Part shown: positions 34,101 to 46,460 of the stretch, one piece after another
Layout of the letters: each line of letters opens with the position of its first letter
Numbering within the stretch: position 1 is the first letter of the stretch
Origin: Limnanthes douglasii subsp. nivea
Lineage: Eukaryota; Streptophyta; Magnoliopsida; Brassicales; Limnanthaceae
Assembly: GCA_036936605.1 (NCBI GenBank)
Contig: JAUPFV010000001.1
Location: 30,761,900-30,825,899, forward strand
Direction: 5' to 3'
DNA length: 64,000 bases
The notes under the pieces: model-generated
Databases searched by the model: none
What the model saw: the letters and a program-made list of their open reading frames with translations, nothing else
What the model was told of the DNA's origin: nothing
Position numbers and translations under genes: made by a program

Positions 34101-36885
34101 GGTTCACAAACGGATTGCTAGCTTTGCTATGGAATAAGTAGGAAAACTTGTTTTTACGCCCAATCCCAAGGGATTCCATATCACCTTCACACACCAACCA
34201 TCCCACATATCTTTGTACCTTCTAATCGGTGACCATTTGGTTATATAAAGATAACATGGGTCAAACTTTCTACTTGTGTTCCTTAGGTTACTAATCTTAT
34301 ATGTAACTTGGAAGAATCCCATGGCCAAAGACTTTACTTAGGCCACAGATGTTGGGCCCGCTAAATTCGAACCTAGTTTCTATCGAACGTTCAAATGTCT
34401 TAATACATTGATACATTTTATGTACAACTCTAGTTACATTCATATTTGTTTCAAGTATTTCGAATGTATCAGTTTTCTTTCTACCTGATCATTATAATAG
34501 GAGAAATTATATCAACTTATTTATGGAAAAGTAAAAGAGTTTTTTGTTGAAAGAGATAACAGATATTGCAAACCTAGTTATAAACATACATATTTTTTCA
34601 AAACGTTATTACCATTATCGACCAAGTGTAAATCCATAGTATTTGGAATAAGGATAAAATATAGATGGAGATGTAAAAGTTATGAAAAATTAATTTTAGG
34701 CACGGATAGAGGGGTTGAGTTTGTCCCAAGCTTCAATCCATGTAACCATTGCCTCGGCTAACTTGTCGAAGTACGAGTCGGTCATACTTAACTTATTTTT
34801 TTACCATTTTGGCAAGTTCAACATAAAAAATTTAGATGGTGGTGCAATCTTTCGAGATTTTTACACCTTGGAAGAAAATGATGCTCTCTTCCTGCCATAA
34901 GATACCTTTGTATTTTTTTTCAGGTTCACAAACGGAATGCTAGCTTTGTTGTTAAATAAGTAGGGAAACCTATTTTTACTCCATATCCCAAGTGATCGCA
35001 TATCACCTTCACACACCAACCATCCCACATATCGTTGTATTTTCCAATCGGTTGATCATCTGGTTATACAAAGATAACATGGTTCAAACTTTCTACTTGT
35101 GTTCCTCAGATTTTTAATTTATATGTAACCTGGAAGAATCCCATGGCCAAAGACTTTACTTAAGCCACAGATTCTGCAGCCCACTAAATTTAAACCTAGT
35201 TTGTATCGAACTTTCTCATGCCTTAATCCATCTATACATTTTATGTACAAATCTAGTTACATCCATATTTTTTCCAAATATTTCGAATGTATCAATTGTC
35301 TTTCAATCTAATCGTTATATATGAGATATTATATCAACTTATTTATGGAAAAGTAAATATTTTTTTTGTTGAAAGAGATAGCAGATATTGCTAACCTAGT
35401 TAAGAACAGACAATTAAAAAAACATTATAACCATTATCCACCAAATGTAAATCCAAAATATTTGGAATAAGGATATAATAGATGAAGATGTAAAATTTAT
35501 AAAAAAAATTAATTTTAGGCGCGGATAGAGGGGTTGAGTTCGTCCCAAGCTTCATTCTATGTAACCATAACCTCAGCTAGTTTGTCGAAGTATGCGTCTA
35601 TGCTACTTCACTTATTATTTGCCATCTTGGAAAGTTCAACGTAAATGTTTTGGATATTGGTGCAATCTTTCGATAGTTTTACAACTTGGAATAAAGGTAT
35701 GCTCTCTTCCTGCCAAAAGATACCTTTGTATTCTTTTTTCAGGTTCACAAACGGATTGGTAGCTTTGTTGTGGAATAAGTATGGCAACCCATTTTTACTC
35801 CCATTCTGAAGGGATCGCATATCACTTTCACACACCAACCATCCCACATATCGTCGTACCTCTCAATCGGTTGACCATCTGGTTATATAAAGATAACAGG
35901 GTTCAAACTTCCTACTTGTGTTCCTCAAATTACTAATCATATATGTAACCTGGAAGAATCTCATGGCCAAAGACTTTACTTAAGCCACAGATTCTGCAAC
36001 CTGCTAAATTCGAACCTAGTTTATATCAAATGCTCTCATGCCTTAATTCATCGATACATTTTATGTACAACTCTAGTTACATCCTTATTTGTTTTAAGTA
36101 TTTCGAATGTATGAGTTGTTTTTCTACCTGATCATTATAATAGGAGATATTATATCAACTTATTTATGGAAAAGTAAAAAGATTTTTGTTGAAAGAAGAT
36201 ATTGCAAACCTAGTTAAGAACAAACATTTTAAAAAAAAAAAATTTAACCATTATCCACCAAGTGTAAATCCAAAATATTTGGAATAAGGATAAAATATAG
36301 ATGAAGATGTAGAAGTTATAAAAAATTAATTTTAGGCGCGGATAGAGGGGTTGAGCTTGTCCCAACCTTTAATCTATGTAACCATAGCCTCGGCTAGCTT
36401 GTCAAAGTACGAGTCGATGTTACTTAACTTGTTTTTTACCATCTTGGCAAGTTCAATGTAACATTTTTGGGCGGTGCTGCAAACTTTCGAGAGTTTTATA
36501 GCTTGGAAGAAAGGGATGCTCTCTTCCTGCCAAAAGATACCTTTGTATTCTTTTTTCCAGTTCACAAATGGATTGCTAGCTTTGCTGTTGAATAAGGGTA
36601 ACTTATTTTTACTACCAATCCCAAATGATCACATATCACCTTCACACACCAGCCATCCCACATATCTTCGTACCTCCCAATCGGCTGACCATCTGGTTAT
36701 ATAAAGAAAACAGGGTTCAAACTTTCTACTTGTGTTCCTCAGATTACTAAACTTATATGTAACTTGGAAGAATCCCATAGCTAAAGACTTTACTTAGGCC
36801 GCAGATTCTGCAGCCCACTAAATTCGAACCTAGTTTATATCGAATGTCCTCATGCCTTAATCCATCAATGCATATCCCAATTGTT
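28122..36885. repeat. Tandem array of ~815-bp units, about eleven copies
   Basis: The landmark TTCAAACTTTCTACTTGTG recurs near 28145, 28955, 29776, 30982, 31813, 32625, 33448, 34257, 35080, 35899 and 36713, a period of 809-831 bases except one 1206-base gap explained by a hAT insertion. Each unit holds, on minus, pieces of a ~150-codon frame running from [20 protein letters not shown] through [20 protein letters not shown] and [16 protein letters not shown] to [13 protein letters not shown]. Most copies are broken by single-base gaps. I do not recognise the protein. Alternate units resemble each other more than neighbours in part of the array. Confidence 0.9.
30557..30978. mobile_element. Small non-autonomous hAT element
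   Basis: Ends are TAGATGTGTTATTGGGCC and GACCCGATAACAGCACTA, inverted repeats that match at 13 of 18 positions and resemble Ac-type hAT termini. The flanks TACAGGGT (30549-30556) and AACAGGTT (30979-30986) are an 8-base target duplication of AACAGGGT, the sequence present in the other array units. The 422-base body is rich in inverted GGACCGG / CCGGTCC words and codes for nothing. Confidence 0.85.
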
Positions 36886-37250
36886 TTGTAAGTGCTTTCA
36901 TTTCTTACTGGTGTTAAAATAGGCAGGTCACTTTAATTGGTCAGACAAGTATGAACATGTCTTCAACAAGACAAAAGAACTTGTCACCTATAGAATTATT
37001 ATGAAAGCATTTTCCATGTAAAACATTCATTTTGTTATGTGTGACTATAATATTAACATAGTCATGATCAGAGAGGTAAATAAAAATTGGAAGGATATCT
37101 ACTACATTAGGAATAGTATTTTTGATGTATAAACAAGGTACCTCTAGTTAGAGAAGTTGGTCATCGCAGAGTGATACACATGTATCTTAACCCTTACCAC
37201 GAAGTTTCTAATATCCAAAAAAATGAGGGTTTATTTATTTTGAAGAGCCA
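36886..37250 (+). pseudogene. Very decayed Ty3/gypsy RNase H region
   Basis: Translated pieces HFNWSDKYEHVFNKTKELVT, FVMCDYN and NKNWKDIYYIRNSI follow the order of the gypsy reverse transcriptase/RNase H junction (F.W...C..AF..LK..L, F.V.CDAS, ...H.I.YASR.L). Stops are frequent and there is no further domain. This is an ancient remnant; the call rests on a weak likeness. Confidence 0.4.
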
Positions 37251-38221
37251 TCTTCTAGTTTCAAGTACTCTAGGACAACAATAAATCAGGTTGTACTCTT
37301 CATTACCGAAGCCAAATCTATTTTCATTGCTCTTTCAATGAATTTATACCATTATTTTTGGGTTAAACATTTTCTATATCATTGAACCCTGGCGAGTTTA
37401 AAGTGGTTTTAGAATCCCCGTCAATTATTTGAAGGAATCAACGATTTATGGTAAGGAACCATAAAATTATGGTTGCACTGATCTTATACAAATGAACTTA
37501 GGTTTATTTTAATTGGATTTCATACTGAATGAGCCTTAGGCATATTAGGAGCAAGAGGCTTTAGATAATTTTAGCAAAAAATAGATGATCCAAGATAATG
37601 TTGTGGTTAGACTTTCTACCCCCAAGATATATTGGAGATGCACGAGGCAACAATATGGTATTTTTTACCCACCTATTTAACATTAAGGCTTAAATATCCT
37701 TACATCTAATATTATTAGAGATCCTTTATCTTATGTTTATGAATAAGATAAATTATGTTAGGTCATTTTATGATGATGAATCAAAATTGTCGCAAATGTT
37801 TGTGTGAATCAATTTTAAAACTTCTTGATATATTTTTAAGTATGATATATTCTATGTTTGATGTGTTTTTCTTCATTTACTGACACGTGTTTAAAATTTA
37901 AATAATCAAATCTGCATAAAGGTATTTTGGAAACTAGTTGGCTAATTCATTTGTAAGAGATATAAACTAAATATATGTATCAAATGTAATTTAAAGTTTC
38001 ATATTTTAAATTTGGGTTTTGATGTACTTATTTATATGTATTATTTCATTGTAATTGGAAATTGTGTTTATCTCGTACTAATTAGCATCACATTCAAAAT
38101 TTTAATGTTAAAACATTTATAAACGTAAAAGAGAGAAAATATTTTCATCATTAAATGACTAATTGCATTGAAAGTATCCAATAATGAAAAAAAATCAAAT
38201 TTATTATTTTAAAAACACATA
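37251..38221. other. Intergenic, no gene seen
   Basis: AT-rich sequence without long frames or repeats. It may include more of the decayed gypsy element, but nothing can be supported. Confidence 0.5.
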
Positions 38222-38380
38222 TAAATCTAAAGGAAATTGCACTTAAAGTACCCACTCAACTATTCAATTGTCATATAGTACTCAAGGTTTGATCAATTGT
38301 TACTTAATACCCAACTCAACTACTCTAATTGTCACTTACTACCTAATATTATTTTAATACCCTAACTACCCCTAACCCAC

Positions 38381-38388
38381 TATATAAG
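38381..38388 (+). promoter_or_regulatory. TATA box of the transposase gene
   Basis: TATATAAG lies ~150 bases inside the left end, pointing to the transposase gene. A probable leader exon follows, with a donor-like AAGGTCTGT near 38530. Confidence 0.55.
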
Positions 38389-39066
38389 CATAATTTTCTG
38401 TTTTCTTTCTATTTTTTCTAGCTTTTTGAATATTTGAATTTGTTAGCCTCTCTAACCACCTAACCCTACGAACCACCACGAAGCACGGTTGAAAGCACAA
38501 TTCCGGTGATCGGAGTGTTAGAAGGTCTGTTTATTTATGTAGTTTGTGGTGTAAAACCTATCTAACCACTGTCTTCTACGTACAGGAACTGATCGTGCTT
38601 TTTGGAATCTGTTGTTTTGCAAGTAATCGTAATTACCTACAGATTTCGAAGTTATTTATTGGTTATCTCAGTTGGAATAGGTTATACTTTACTGTTTTTA
38701 GACGCCATAGCCTGATTTCGAGCTTTTCTCTGTTATTTTTGTTCCAGTGATCTGTTATTTTTTTGTTAATATTTGTCGTTATATACTCATGTCTTTATTT
38801 TCTGATGTTATATACTATTTTTGTAGTGCATTAGATTTTTATTTCGGACGTTAAACATGTGTAGATTACGAGTTTTAGTTGTCCAGGCGTTCCATGCAAG
38901 ATACGAATTATTTGATGTATTCAATGAGGAAGATGCTAATTGTGTACCAATTCGTATGGTGATGTGCGAATTACATGAAAGAATTTCAAAATTTGCTTAC
39001 AAATATGCTGCGAATTGTATGGATGTTCAAACATATATAAGGACTCTTAGTTTCTTACAAAACTCA

Positions 39067-39580
39067 GGATGGGTTGCAAACTATGTGGAACTCTAGAGTA
39101 TTGCATTTTCAAACAAATACCATGACTTTTTTAGTTACTTTTTTACGTTTCGCATGTTATGATGCGAACTGTGTAGAACTCTAAAGTATTGCATTTTCAA
39201 ACAAATATCAGGACTTTTTTAGTTACTTTTACGTTTCGTATAATAGGATGCGAACTGTGTAGAACTATAAAGTATTGCATTTTCAAACCAATATCATGAA
39301 TTTTTTAGTTACCTTTACGTTTCACATGCTAGGATGCAAATTGTATGAAACTCTAAAGTATTGCTTTTTCAAACGAATACCAGGACTGTTAGTTACTTTG
39401 ACGTTTCGCATGCTAGGATGCGAACTGTCTAGAACTTTTTTGAGTATTGTATTTCGAAACAAATATCATTACTTTTTTTTAGTTGATTTACAAACAACTC
39501 TCAGGAGAGGATGCGAATTGTACACAGCTTGTAGCTTATAGATATACACAAATCGCAAGATAGGATGCGATATGTTTGAT
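39067..39580. repeat. Tandem ~85-bp units carrying the TTCGCAT..ATGCGAA motif
   Basis: Units starting near 39067, 39158, 39243, 39329 and 39412 (period 83-91) share GGATGCGAACTGTGTAGAAC, AAAGTATTGCATTTTCAAAC and AAATATCAGGACT, each ending in a TTTCGCATGCTA half that pairs with the next unit's ATGCGAA. Further single motifs follow at about 39505 and 39560. The array lies between the leader exon and the acceptor at 39642, that is, in a probable leader intron. Confidence 0.85.
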
Positions 39581-39650
39581 GCAGTAATAAATAATTTGCA
39601 CTTTATTTTTGGGATTAATAACTAATAGCTTGTTCGGTGCAGGGTAAGGT

Positions 39651-42280
39651 ATGTCCAAATCACGAGTTTGTATTTTTAAATATGGTCACCAAACCACAAT
39701 TGTGCCTTTCACGGATTTTGAAAGCTTTCAAAGTATCCAAGCTTTTGTGGAGAACACATGTGACTACCTAATTACCTACTCATGCGGGGATCACAATAAT
39801 TGTTTCTTTAATAACCATAAGGAATTTGTTGGGTTGGTGTTATATCTTGATTTGGAGCGTTTAAAACGTGTTAGTTTTCTCATAGAACAACACGTCTTCG
39901 ATAAGGGTTCTGGTCATAAGTGTTCTGGTGAAAAAAGTTCTGGTGATAAGAGTTCTGGTGGTAAGGATTGTGGTGTAAAACGTAAAGAGCGTAGCATGAG
40001 TTTGGGAGAACTATCTCCTGATCAACTAGTTAGCGGGGAGAGTAGTAACGGTTTAGTTAATTCTGATCAAAGAAAAAAACAACTTAATATTGCTGGTTGG
40101 GCTGATGTTATTACAGGAGTGGATCAAGCTTTTGAAGAAGGTGCTGCAGGTCTCAGGTTATCTTTGTGCAAGTTTGCTTTAAAGCATGGTTTTGCTTTCA
40201 AATACCTGCACAACACATCAACAAAGATCATTGCTTATTGTGAAAATAAGTTCACAAGTTGGTGCAAATGGAGGCTTTATGCATCTATTGATTCCAGCAC
40301 CGGCTTGGTGATGATCAAGAAGTATGTTCCGCACCATACTTGCAGTCCCATTTTCTCCCAGAAGAATAAGCGGCACATGCATTTGACATCAGGTTTGATT
40401 GTAGAGGAAATTCAGGATTCTCTCCGGACCTGCCATTCGTTGACAGCCAAAACAATACAATCAACTGTCAAACAAGATTACGGTCTTGACATCTCTTACC
40501 GTTTGTCATGGAATGCTTTAGAGAAGGCTAGGAGGGGAGTTTTCGGAGATAGTTCAAGTTCTTTTAGTTTACTAAGCGGATACTTGAAACGTTTGAAGAG
40601 CCGGGATATTACTTCAGACTACCAGTTGAAGTTATCAGCTGGAAACTGATTCAAGCGTTGTTTTTTAGCATTCGGTTCGTCCCTTCAGGGTTTTCATTCA
40701 TGCCGTCTAATATTGTTTGTCGATGAAACCCACTTATATGGAAATTATAAGGGTACCTTACTTACTGTCGTAGCAAAGGACGGCAACAACGGTTAGTTAC
40801 ATTTAACTAGTTAATCTGAATGTGTTATGATGTTTTGTTTGAAATTTTTGTGCAACGGTTCGCATCCTATCTGCACACCATTGTGATGGAATCCTAATAT
40901 TTGAGAACGATTCGCATCTGAGGCTGCGAATTAGGCAGTGTTGTTTAAGGAATGACATTTCGCAATAGAGGATGCGAATTAGGCGATGAATTTTTAGGCA
41001 ACAGTTCGCATCCTATATATGCACACCATTGTTGTTGGAATCCTGATATTTCAGAACGATTCGCATTCAAGGCTACGAATTGATCAGTGTTTGAAACTGT
41101 GATTAATTCGCAGCTTATGCTTGTACTCAGTTTGCAACGTTCATTTTGAGAACAACTCTGAGGACAGCATGCGAACTGTTTATTTTTTTTAAACGTTTGA
41201 TTGCTGTTGTAGTGTTCATTTGATATGCCTTTTTACAGGACTATTCCCTATTGCTGTTGGTATAGTTAGCATTGAAGATTGGGATAATTGGATGTGGTTT
41301 TTGAGGTGTTTGAAACAACATTTGTTGGATCGCCAGATCACATTTATTTCAGACCGTCATTCTGGTATCGTTAATGTTGTTTCTGTCTTGTATCCAAACT
41401 GCTATCATGCATACTATTATTTCCATCTCATGCAAAATTTGAAAGCAAAACTAGAACATACTTACAGAGACTATAAAAAGGATGTTGAGTTTCTTCCATC
41501 GTCTTGCTTATGCTCCCAGTCGAGAACTTTTTAAAGATATACTAACAGTTTTTCTATGTGAAGGTGGTGACAGAATGAGTGGTTTTCTTGCAAATTTACC
41601 CCCGGAAAAGTATGCACAGGCTTACGTAAAAGGGAAACGATACGACTCTATGGCTTCTACTGCAGCAGAATCGTTTAACAATCAGATCAAAAAATATTGC
41701 GGCCTACCGATTGTTGAGTTTATTGATTTGGATTAGATTCTTGCTTATGACTCAAGTTTCATGAAGATACAAAGAGGGTCTCAGCTGGAGTACTAATTTG
41801 GTCCCCGAGTATGAGAAAAAGCTAAAGCAAAATGTTGACATGAGCCAAACTTGGGTAGTAAGTAAGTCGTCATCCGCCATGTTCGAAGTCTTTTCAAATG
41901 TTGTGGCTGTTGTTAATCTGTTGGATTTCAAATGTTCTTGCGGATAATGGCAACAAGAGTGTTTTCCATGCCCTCACGCTTTAGTGGCAATACAGTATAC
42001 TGACCAAGATCCCTTTACCGTAATAGAGCCCTTCTTTACGGTTAAGAATTACAGGGAAAGTTACTCTTTCAGCATACCAGCTATAATGGATTTTGGGGAA
42101 GGGTCCAGCGCTAACGATCCTTCGTTTGTTGAAGTTCTGCCTCCGAACATTAAGAGACGCTCCGGAAGGCCTAAGAAAAAGCGAATCTCGTCTATAGAAG
42201 AAATCTCAACCAAGCAGTTGAGCTGTGACCGTTGTTCCAAATCAGGCCATAACAGGAGGACTTGTGATGTTCCAGTTTAA
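39651..42280 (+). pseudogene. Mutator-type (MULE) DDE transposase
   Basis: ATG 39651 follows an intron acceptor. The N-terminal part has a run of SSG.K repeats, then the MuDR DNA-binding region (FTSWCKWRLYASID, KKYVPHHTC). The catalytic residues are all visible: D in LFVDETHLYG (about 40722), D in ISDRHSGI (41352) and E in AESFNNQ (41668). A SWIM finger (CSC..CFPCPHALVAIQ, about 41930-41980) and a zinc knuckle CDRCSKSGHNRRTC (42224-42265) end the protein. An intron with GT..AG ends lies at about 40794-41238. Defects: TGA 40647-40649, a frame change near 41485, TAG 41734-41736 and a stop in the SWIM finger. It would cut and move the element; this copy is probably inactive. Confidence 0.9.
40794..41238 (+). 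other. Transposase intron filled with palindromic motifs
   Basis: Splice-site-like ends (GGTTAGTT and TTTTTACAG) restore the transposase frame across it. Inside are at least six motif copies, for example ATTCGCATCTGAGGCTGCGAAT near 40911 in part, TTTCGCAATAGAGGATGCG near 40967, and half copies near 40868, 41012, 41060 and 41168. Confidence 0.75.
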
Positions 42281-42969
42281 GCACAATTTTTTTACAGTGG
42301 TTTGTTCATGTACACATTTTTTTGTTTTGTTTTTATTACAGTAAAGGAATGCTAAGTGTTTTGAGTTGCATGCAATTCGCATCTAGTATTGCGAATTGTG
42401 TACAATATGTTGATATTATGTTGCAAACATCTATCATGTTTCCATGCGATTTGTGTGAAATTTCACCAGGATGCGTATCGTTAGTAAAATAATATCAAAC
42501 AACTATCAGTATGTATGCTATGAATTGTGTTGAGCTCTAACGTAATGCTTTTTCAAACAAATATCAGGACTCTTATTTGTTTACGATTCACATGCTATGC
42601 TGCGAATTATGATCAGAACAGATATCAGGACTTCTGGCTGCTTGTGTAAAGAGATATGATGTGAATGGATAACAACCAGAAGTCCTGATATTTGCTCACA
42701 TGCTAAGCTGCGAAGCGTGCTTTCATAAAAATACCAGGACTTTCAATGGGCTGCAAATCGCATGGTATGCCGTGAATTGCATGGAAATCGGTAATATTGA
42801 TAAACAAGTAATATATCAGGTTACGATGCGAAGCAAGTGGTAATTGGATGCGAATCGTATATATGATTAAAAATCTGTAAAAAACTTAGATTACAAAAAA
42901 GAGGATTACAGTCTTCATGCACTAACAAATGTTCACACAAATCATTACAAACAACAAAAGCCAACTCTA
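42281..42969. other. Intergenic region between convergent genes, motif-rich
   Basis: No gene. Motif copies occur near 42376, 42470, 42595, 42700, 42756, 42818 and 42845, some with the companion word ATATCAGGAC. Confidence 0.7.
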
Positions 42970-43430
42970 TCAGTCATCAGTAGAGGATTCTTCACCATCT
43001 TTCTCCTTTGTATGCTGATCATCGGCCTTTTCATTTTCCTCTTCCTCTTCGTTATCTACGTCCATCATGCATAAATTTTTTGTCCTTGATGGACCGGCTT
43101 CGTCGTCCCTCTTCCTTTTGTTGTTTGGAACCTCTATCGTCTGAGGTGGAACCTCTGCTGGCTGAGGTACAGCAGCAACCATTGGAACCTCTTCTGGTTG
43201 AGGTTCATCAGCAACCATTGGAACAACTTCCACTGGTTGAGAGTCAGCAGAGTAGTAGTCATCATATATGTTTAAATCAAGGACAGATAATGGGCTGTTT
43301 GGTGGTGCTGCTGGCATGATCAAGTCATGGCTCTAGTTAACGGTTAAGGATGACCATGAGTCACCCAGAGAACCAAGTGAACCAGAGTATGGGTATGTGG
43401 TGGTGGTTGTGGTGGTGGAAAAAGACATGG
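42970..43430 (-). pseudogene. Third gene of the Mutator-like element: small acidic nuclear-type protein
   Basis: One minus frame runs from ATG 43430 to the stop at 42970-42972, about 153 codons, interrupted by a single TAG at 43333-43335. It starts with a Thr run (MSFSTTTTTTTYPYSG), has repeated VPMVA.PQP.EVP segments, a basic NNKRKR nuclear-localisation-like stretch, and ends in a Glu/Asp-rich tail. It has its own TATA box at about 43513-43521. No family is recognised. It could alternatively be a late exon of the protease gene, but the promoter and ATG argue for a separate gene. Confidence 0.55.
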
Positions 43431-43511
43431 TTGTTTGAATTTGAAGAGAACAAGCAGTGTTTTTAAAAAAATATAGAGTTTGTTTTAAAATTAGCCTATG
43501 GTTACTAGTGT

Positions 43512-43521
43512 TATTTATAGG
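43512..43521 (-). promoter_or_regulatory. TATA box of the third gene
   Basis: CCTATAAATA on minus lies ~85 bases upstream of ATG 43430, a normal plant spacing. Confidence 0.6.
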
Positions 43522-43599
43522 GAAAGGAGGGAGTCTGAGCTTATGAGGTGGTGTGGCTATATCAATCATTACATAGCTTCCATGTCCAATCAGCAATTA

Positions 43600-44080
43600 A
43601 TGAACTCTGGACCTCTGGTGATTAGATTGTTTTTTGCGTGCTCAATGGAGTTACGTTTACCAAGGCATACACCATAGCCTGTTCGTATTCTTGAACGATA
43701 TATATTGAATTATTTATTGTATACGAGGCGTGATACGAACTGTTTGTTAATGTGATATACCAGGAGTTGCTGCAAATTGTTTAATGATAATTAAGCATCT
43801 ATCAGGTTATGATGCGAATTATTTGGTGAGGATCTTTTTTTAAGATATACCAGGGATTGCTGCGAAATGTTTGGTGGGAATTGTTCGAATATTAACTAAC
43901 CCTTATATATCAGGTTATCATGCGAACTATTTGATAAGAAATATGTCCTACATATATCTGGAAATTGTACATTTCTGAAATTTAAAAAAGTCTATGTACA
44001 ACAAAAATACTGTAAATGTATGCACACCAAAAAATTACAATCAATGTATTTACACAAAAAACCATAATATTTTACTTCGA
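43600..44080. other. Intergenic, motif-rich
   Basis: No gene. Motif half copies with the companion words occur near 43760, 43805, 43850 and 43915 (ATCAGGTTATGATGCGAAT and related). Confidence 0.65.
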
Positions 44081-44379
44081 AATCACCCGTACTTCACGGT
44101 GTCTCTGTTATTTAAGAAGAAATCAAACATTTCTGCTTTGAAGGAAGTGACCATATCTTTAGCGTATTTTGTCTGCACATATCCATGCTGGATAATATCT
44201 CCGGCGTATTTGCAGACAAAAATACCACAGTCCAGAGTGCCACGTTTTTGTTGTGGAATTTTTCTTTCATTTTTCACCTTTCACCTTGTCTTTGAAGTAG
44301 GTAGGAATCCTTTATCCAGTAAATAGTTGATCTGGTTATAATAATTAGTGTTAGGAATCAACACAAAAACTTAAACAGT

Positions 44380-44650
44380 TGTTGTCACATAATTCGCATC
44401 GTAGGCTGCAAATTGTGTGAAACCAATCCAACATGTACATGTCAAGCAATTCGCAGCCTAGGTTGCGAATCATTTGGTATGTAATCCATTTTGTCTGCAA
44501 GCATTTTGCAGCCTATTTTTCAAAATGTGCATCATCCAAAATGATTCGCATCCTAGGCTGCGAAGTCTTTTATGGATACACTGTGAATTGCAACTGATTT
44601 TCTCACATTTCGCAGCATATCGCGATCACATTTCCCAGCATGTATTGATC
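44380..44650. repeat. Cluster of TTCGCA/TGCGAA palindromes
   Basis: Four close copies: ATTCGCATCGTAGGCTGC near 44391, ATTCGCAGCCTAGGTTGCG near 44451, ATTCGCATCCTAGGCTGCG near 44545 and TTTCGCAGCATATCGCG near 44607. They fall between the last two protease exons. Confidence 0.85.
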
Positions 44651-46224
44651 ATGCATAATTAAAAATGTGTTTAAACGTAAGTGAATAGATGGGAATATTG
44701 CCAGTTTGGTAGGTGTCCTTGTGGTGTGGTCTATGGCTTTCAGTTTAGGCAGAAGTGGGTTATAGTTTGTTATCGACTTATCGTCGATGTCAATGACGAG
44801 CAACGTCCAATGGTTTATCTGGTCCTTTGTCTCGGTGTATATTGGAATGATGATGATGTTGGTGTTTTCGGGCGCTTTGCTAAAAGCTGCGTCCACCAAA
44901 TTTGTTACTTCCCAACCTGATTCCAAGTGATGCTGCATCCAAGCGAGAGTACATTACAATGAGAACATTTTCTAAAACTTTGAAATTTACCTTAGCTAAA
45001 CTTACCGTAGTCATGCCCGAAATCATTACGGTGTCATGTAACACTCCTTCAACCTTTTGGCATGGAACTTTGAAGTCTGCTTCTTCAAGCATCTTTCGAA
45101 TCCAAGCGTCCACAACCTAACAAAGAAGTTTTTTATTTATGTTAAATATACAAGACATGTTTGAAACATTAAAAAGAGAATTGGTTGACAATTGGATACC
45201 TTTACGTCGAGCTCCGGTTCTAAAGGTAGCGTCATCGCATCACTCGTTTGCACTCTAATTCCGTATGTAAATTTGGACTCTGGTAACTGCCATACCACTA
45301 GATCAGGGGTGTCACTCTCGTAGGCTTTAACTAATTGTATTTTGTGGTATTCTCCGACATCGATACGGTCAGTTACTTTTGTTTTCTTTGGCCAGCCGTT
45401 GTAGTTTACTTTTGGCGGTTCCCGTTCTGTTATAATTATCTCTTCATTTTCCTCTGCCACTGGAGGCTGTGTTGGTGTCAGTAGATTAAAATTTGGCTCC
45501 TCTGTCTCTTTACTTGGCTCGAGCTTAGTAAATAACAAAAATCAAAAGAGTGTGTCAGTCATTATAATGTTAACGACCCCAAACAGTTCGCATGCTAACA
45601 TGGGAACTGTTTGGTTCTAGCTGAATACATTTCAGAGTATCTATCAGGATAGCATGCAAACTGTTCGAGATTCCACTGAACAGTTCGCATACTACCCTGA
45701 TATTCGTTTGTAACATTTAAAATAGATCCACATAATTCTCATGTTATGATGCGAAATCATTATAAATAGCCCTTACCACACCGGTCGGCGACATCCAATG
45801 CCATTGACTTGTTCGACATAGGATCTGGATTGTGTCGGCAGAGATCATTAAAGTCATCCTCCGACATGTTCTCCAAAGACCGTTGTATTACACAATCGTA
45901 ATATACATTATCAATTTCATTTAAAAATGTCTGTGAAACTTGAGTGTAAATACCATCAACAAAAGCATGGGGTAAACCTACTGTGTTATCGTTTGACTTT
46001 GGAGCTTGCAGTTGATTTGTTACTGGTGCTACAATTTCACGTTGGCTTAGAAATTCTGACTTTGCGCACACCATCGCTGGTCTTTGAGGTGAATCTCCAT
46101 ATGTGGTGTTGTCTTCTAAGGATGGTCCTTCCTGGCTGAGTAGTTCCATCTTCTCACAAGGATGGACATGTTCTAACTCTTGCGGCGATATCTCTTGTGT
46201 TAGCCTTTCTCTCTTTGCCAAGGC

Positions 46225-46460
46225 TATTTGTTGCTGCTGTTATTGTTCTTGTTGTCCTTGTTGTTGTTGTTGTTGTTGTTGTTGAAATTGTTAATGTTGT
46301 TGTTGCTGTTGTTGGTGTTGTTGTTGTTGGTGGTGTTGAACTTGTTGTTGTTGTTGTTCGTGTTGAACTTGTTGTTGCTGCTGTTGTTGGTGGTGGTGTT
46401 GGTGTTGTTGTTGTTGTTGTTGGCGTTTAACTTGTTGTTGTTGCTGCTGTTGTTGTTGTC
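46225..46460 (-). repeat. CAA/CAG trinucleotide expansion (polyglutamine)
   Basis: On plus this is a long run of TTG and CTG codon-like triplets; on minus it gives Gln with scattered His, Val and Arg. It lies within or beside the protease gene. The Leu- and Val-rich plus-strand frames over it are shadows. Confidence 0.85.

Noticed and set aside
38857..39096. 79-codon plus frame before the transposase
   Set aside because: It overlaps the motif array and lies in a probable leader intron; no family likeness.
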